A stretch of 37,531 nucleotides of DNA from Nitrospira sp. (GTDB lineage: Bacteria; Nitrospirota; Nitrospiria; Nitrospirales; Nitrospiraceae), in assembly GCA_024331085.1 (NCBI GenBank), contig JANDJG010000016.1, positions 1 to 37,531 on the forward strand. Direction: 5' to 3'. This document shows, piece after piece, positions 35,323 to 37,531 of this stretch (positions are counted from its first letter, which is position 1; the number at the start of each line of letters is the position of its first letter). Under the pieces are notes generated by a model that was given only the letters and a program-made list of their open reading frames with translations, was not told the DNA's origin and did no database searches. Position numbers and translations under genes: made by a program.

Positions 35323-35351
35323 GTCTATCACGTTCTTTCTCGCTCTGTCAA
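35323..35351 (-). promoter_or_regulatory. candidate promoter of the sulfate assimilation operon
   Basis: A perfect -35 TTGACA (35346-35351 on the minus strand). The best -10 at a 16-18 base spacing is poor (GATAGA/ATAGAC around 35323-35329), which would fit a weak or activator-dependent promoter. The leader to rrf2 is about 35 bases. Confidence 0.45.
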
Positions 35352-35560
35352 GCCACATTCCGAGCAACAAGGCAAATCACCAGGGCTCCGGCCCGGGCGC
35401 TTGCGTCACACATCTCCCTTATTCCCTCTATTCCCTCTCGCGCCAGTCCATTCGGAATTGCCTATAAAACCGTTGCCGATGTCTTCTCGGCATAAGCCCA
35501 TGAAATTTGCGATTGCACGATCAAAGCAACTCGCCCGATTCCTGTCCTCGTAAAAATGAA

Positions 35561-35589
35561 TTGACATCATTCTCCCCGCGGGCAATAAT
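35561..35589 (+). promoter_or_regulatory. sigma-70-type promoter of the Fis-like gene
   Basis: TTGACA (35561-35566), exactly 17 bases, AATAAT (35584-35589, five of six). The predicted start is near 35596, leaving a very short leader before ATG 35614, which has no good ribosome binding site. Confidence 0.65.
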
Positions 35590-35613
35590 CCGCCCCTCTT
35601 CGCGTGGTACCTC

Positions 35614-36210
35614 ATGGCTGTGCCCTCACCGGTGCTGACAATCCTTGCATTGACCGCGGACGGCGAGATACAAGCACAGCTTAAGCATGCGCTGCGCGAC
35701 GCATCGGTCACCGTCGTGCGCGATGCGGCCGCCTTTCAAAGAGAGGCGTCCAAACATTCCTTTGATGCGGTCATCATTGAATCTCGCGGAGGGCTTGAGC
35801 GGTCTCTGGCGTTGCCGGTTTCCGTCGATCCTTCACGGACTTTAGTCATTGCCGGATCCCGGGCCGTGCTTAAAAAATCCGCAAAAACGATCTTCGATCG
35901 CCACCTCGCCCCTTCAACAACCGGCTCGCATTCCGGAAAACATCGCGATGACTCATTGCAAGGTTATCTCGAAACAAAGATGGGCGATTTCGTCAGAAGC
36001 ATGAGAAACGGCTCCGCAAAAAACCTCTATCCGGTCTTGATCTCGGCGATCGAACGCCCCCTCATCACCTCGGCCTTGCAAGAGACCCAGGGCAATCAGA
36101 TTCAAGCCGCCGAACTGTTAGGGCTAAACAGGAATACCTTGCGGAAAAAGATTCTCGACTTACATATCCCGTTGAAGCACACGCGAAGAAAAACTCGACA
36201 GACTCGATAG
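35614..36210 (+). CDS. Fis-type helix-turn-helix regulator with degenerate receiver-like N-terminus
   Basis: 198 residues. The N-terminal half (about 6-85, [20 protein letters not shown]) reads like a response-regulator receiver fold, but the phosphoacceptor position is IIESRG instead of an aspartate, so it is likely a pseudo-receiver. A linker follows, then a C-terminal Fis domain (about 130-190) closely matching E. coli Fis in [20 protein letters not shown] and [16 protein letters not shown], the DNA-binding helix-turn-helix. Basic tail. Single gene with its own promoter, divergent from the sulfate operon; the regulatory target is unknown. Confidence 0.85.
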   Translation: MAVPSPVLTILALTADGEIQAQLKHALRDASVTVVRDAAAFQREASKHSFDAVIIESRGGLERSLALPVSVDPSRTLVIAGSRAVLKKSAKTIFDRHLAPSTTGSHSGKHRDDSLQGYLETKMGDFVRSMRNGSAKNLYPVLISAIERPLITSALQETQGNQIQAAELLGLNRNTLRKKILDLHIPLKHTRRKTRQTR

Positions 36211-36341
36211 AGCTTCCCTTTGGGTCCCCGTCTTCGCTGGTTTCTCCAAGCAACACCGGACTTTGCCTGTTTGACTCCGACACGAACACGTTGAGACTCC
36301 TCCTCGGAGCACAGGGTGACACTCCGCTTATGGAGCAGAAA

Positions 36342-36361
36342 CGAAACGACGGCTCGTTTCG
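36342..36361 (+). terminator. perfect 8-base hairpin after the Fis-like gene
   Basis: CGAAACGA and TCGTTTCG pair perfectly around a CGGC loop, 131 bases after the stop codon. Only ATT follows, no real T-run, so it is a possible terminator or transcript end without the full intrinsic pattern. Confidence 0.35.
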
Positions 36362-36416
36362 ATTGGCTGGGGCAGGAGACGGGCGGTTCCGCACCGCTTC
36401 CTTCCCTCCGCTTTTC

Positions 36417-36446
36417 TTGACACCTTGGGCTGGCCTATATTAGCAT
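36417..36446 (+). promoter_or_regulatory. promoter of the tRNA-Val gene
   Basis: TTGACA (36417-36422) with TATTAG at 15 bases (36438-36443) or TAGCAT at 18 bases (36441-36446). It lies 16-19 bases before the mature tRNA 5' end, as expected for a tRNA promoter. Confidence 0.55.
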
Positions 36447-36461
36447 GCGCGACCGGACGAT

Positions 36462-36536
36462 AGGCGCGTAGCTCAGGGGGAGAGCGCTACCTTGACACGG
36501 TAGAGGTCGACGGTTCAAGACCGTCCGCGCCTACCA
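36462..36536 (+). tRNA. tRNA-Val (anticodon GAC)
   Basis: 75 bases that fold fully: acceptor AGGCGCG with CGCGCCT, D-arm GCTC/GAGC, anticodon arm CTACC/GGTAG with loop TTGACAC (GAC at 36494-36496), a five-base variable loop, T-arm GACGG/CCGTC with loop TTCAAGA, discriminator A and an encoded CCA. Reads valine codons GUC and GUU. Confidence 0.95.
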
Positions 36537-36543
36537 CGGTCGA

Positions 36544-36586
36544 GGCATCCCAGCGCCTTCAACGGCGGGGTGCCTTTATTGTTTTT
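36544..36586 (+). terminator. intrinsic terminator after tRNA-Val, upstream of thrS
   Basis: GGCATCCC pairs with GGGGTGCC (one G-U) around a loop with an inner GCC/GGC pairing, followed by TTTATTGTTTTT. It sits 7 bases after the tRNA and 26 bases before thrS, so it ends the tRNA transcript and could also act as a thrS leader attenuator. Confidence 0.75.
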
Positions 36587-36612
36587 ACGCGACCGCTAAA
36601 TCTTCTGGTCCG

Positions 36613-37531
36613 ATGAAAGTCACAGTCAAAGACGGCCCTACCGGTGATGTGCAAACCGGCCATACGGTCGGAACCGCTTTGTCTGCCCTGGGAGTTCCGG
36701 TCGGTATCGATATTGTAGCGGCACGGGTCAACGGGTCGGTCGTCGACCTTTCGACACCGTTGCGCGAAGACGCCGTCATAGAACCGCTTCGGTTCGATAG
36801 CCCGGAAGGCCGTGAAGTATACAGGCACAGCAGCACGCATATCATGGCGCAGGCCGTCAAAGAGCTGTTCCCGACGGCCCAATTGACGATCGGACCCGCG
36901 CTGGAAGACGGCTTTTATTATGACTTCGCCTATGAGCGGCCGTTCACCCCGGAGGACCTTGAGAAAATCGAGAAACGGGCCCGCGAGATTCTCGCACGAA
37001 ACTTGACGATCACCAGAAAAGAACTGTCCAAACAAGAGGCGGTCGAGTTTTTCAAAGCGCGAGGCGAGCGGTATAAGGTCGAGCTGATCGAAAATTTTCC
37101 CGAAGGGGAGCAGGTTTCCATCTACGCCCAAGGAGATTTCGTCGATTTGTGCCGCGGCCCGCACGTGCCCTCGACGGGACACGTCGGCGCCTTGAAGCTC
37201 CTGTCGACCGCAGGAGCCTATTGGCGCGGCGATGAGCGGAATCCCATGCTCCAGCGGATCTATGGCACCTCCTTCCCGACAAAAGAAGAGCTGGACGCTC
37301 ATTTGGCCCGTTTGGAAGAGATCAAACGACGGGATCACCGGAAGGTGGGGAAAGACTTGGATTTGATTTCCGTCCAAGACGAAATCGGCCCCGGCCTGGT
37401 GCTGTGGCATCCCAAAGGCGCGATGATCCGGCTGTTGATCGAGAATTTCTGGCGCGAGCAACACATCAAAGACGGCTACGAGTTGGTGTATTCTCCCCAC
37501 GTCGCTCGTCTCGACTTGTGGAAAACCAGCG
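36613..37531 (+). CDS. thrS: Threonyl-tRNA synthetase, N-terminal part, cut by window edge
   Basis: 306 codons visible; the reading frame runs off the window. It has the TGS domain (about 1-62), the HxxxH editing-domain motif HSSTHIMAQAV, the second editing-site region FVDLCRGPHVPSTG, the zinc-type editing/second additional domain through KLLSTAGAYWRGDE, and the start of the catalytic core (GKDLDLISVQDEIGPGLVLWHPKG). ATG 36613 begins the family N-terminus, without a strong ribosome binding site. The real protein is normally about 640 residues, so the remaining half lies beyond the window. Identification secure. Confidence 0.96.
   Translation, partial: MKVTVKDGPTGDVQTGHTVGTALSALGVPVGIDIVAARVNGSVVDLSTPLREDAVIEPLRFDSPEGREVYRHSSTHIMAQAVKELFPTAQLTIGPALEDGFYYDFAYERPFTPEDLEKIEKRAREILARNLTITRKELSKQEAVEFFKARGERYKVELIENFPEGEQVSIYAQGDFVDLCRGPHVPSTGHVGALKLLSTAGAYWRGDERNPMLQRIYGTSFPTKEELDAHLARLEEIKRRDHRKVGKDLDLISVQDEIGPGLVLWHPKGAMIRLLIENFWREQHIKDGYELVYSPHVARLDLWKTS

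Larger units (their letters stand above)
35283..35613. other. 331-base intergenic region between rrf2 and the Fis-like gene
   Basis: A divergent control region with an AT-rich centre. It holds a candidate promoter and repeat element for the rrf2/sulfate operon (35301-35351) and a strong promoter for the Fis-like gene (35561-35589). The middle (about 35352-35560) contains only simple CT-rich repeats such as ATTCCCTCT twice in tandem and no convincing gene. Confidence 0.55.

Overview
The window looks like an ordinary chromosomal segment of a GC-rich, free-living, Gram-negative-type bacterium. Gene order, the secreted and lipoprotein content, and two proteins built from protochlorophyllide-reductase C-terminal-type (PCP_red) repeats suggest Nitrospirota, probably a Nitrospira-like organism. 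That assignment is inference, because there is no rRNA or marker search here. I see no phage, insertion sequence, integrase or CRISPR array. Both window edges cut genes: trmI at the left (its C-terminus is missing) and thrS at the right (its C-terminus is missing).

Left part (1-11.3 kb), mostly plus strand: trmI (minus strand), an nfeD-slipin pair behind a good promoter, a primary-type sigma factor, lipB, a Glu/Leu/Phe/Val dehydrogenase, a small hypothetical, a secreted hypothetical, then on the minus strand a compact set of a small two-helix membrane protein, a small zinc-ribbon protein and a D-Ala-D-Ala carboxypeptidase. A seven-repeat FG-GAP lipoprotein and another small hypothetical follow.

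Centre (11.5-25.5 kb), entirely minus strand: a long co-directional block read from right to left as yebC, ruvA, a secreted Cys-rich protein, ruvB, then pheA, hisC, aroF, tyrA, aroA, cmk, plsC, rpsA, sppA, ihfB/HU and a four-repeat PCP_red protein. The aroA-cmk-rpsA-ihfB order is the same as in Proteobacteria, here extended upstream by the prephenate, DAHP synthase and aminotransferase genes. It links aromatic amino acid synthesis with CMP recycling, phospholipid synthesis and translation. A second PCP_red protein (zinc ribbon plus two repeats) with a clear intrinsic terminator lies just upstream at 25.8-26.5 kb.

Right part (26.8-37.5 kb): an HDOD protein, then a minus-strand assimilatory sulfate reduction operon. 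In transcription order this is an Rrf2 regulator without cysteines, a siroheme sulfite reductase fused to a helical domain and a TusA domain, a CysH of the APS-reductase type, a TrpD-like protein lacking the PRPP motif, cysD, and cysN fused to a divergent APS-kinase-like domain. Read together these suggest the route sulfate to APS to sulfite to sulfide, without an obligatory PAPS step. Divergent from the operon is a Fis-type regulator with a degenerate receiver-like N-terminus, then tRNA-Val(GAC) with promoter and terminator, and thrS.

The most unusual items are the PCP_red repeat proteins in a non-phototroph context, the sulfite reductase with two complete cysteine motif sets plus a TusA fusion, the TrpD-like protein inside the sulfur operon, and the secreted Cys-repeat protein placed between ruvA and ruvB.
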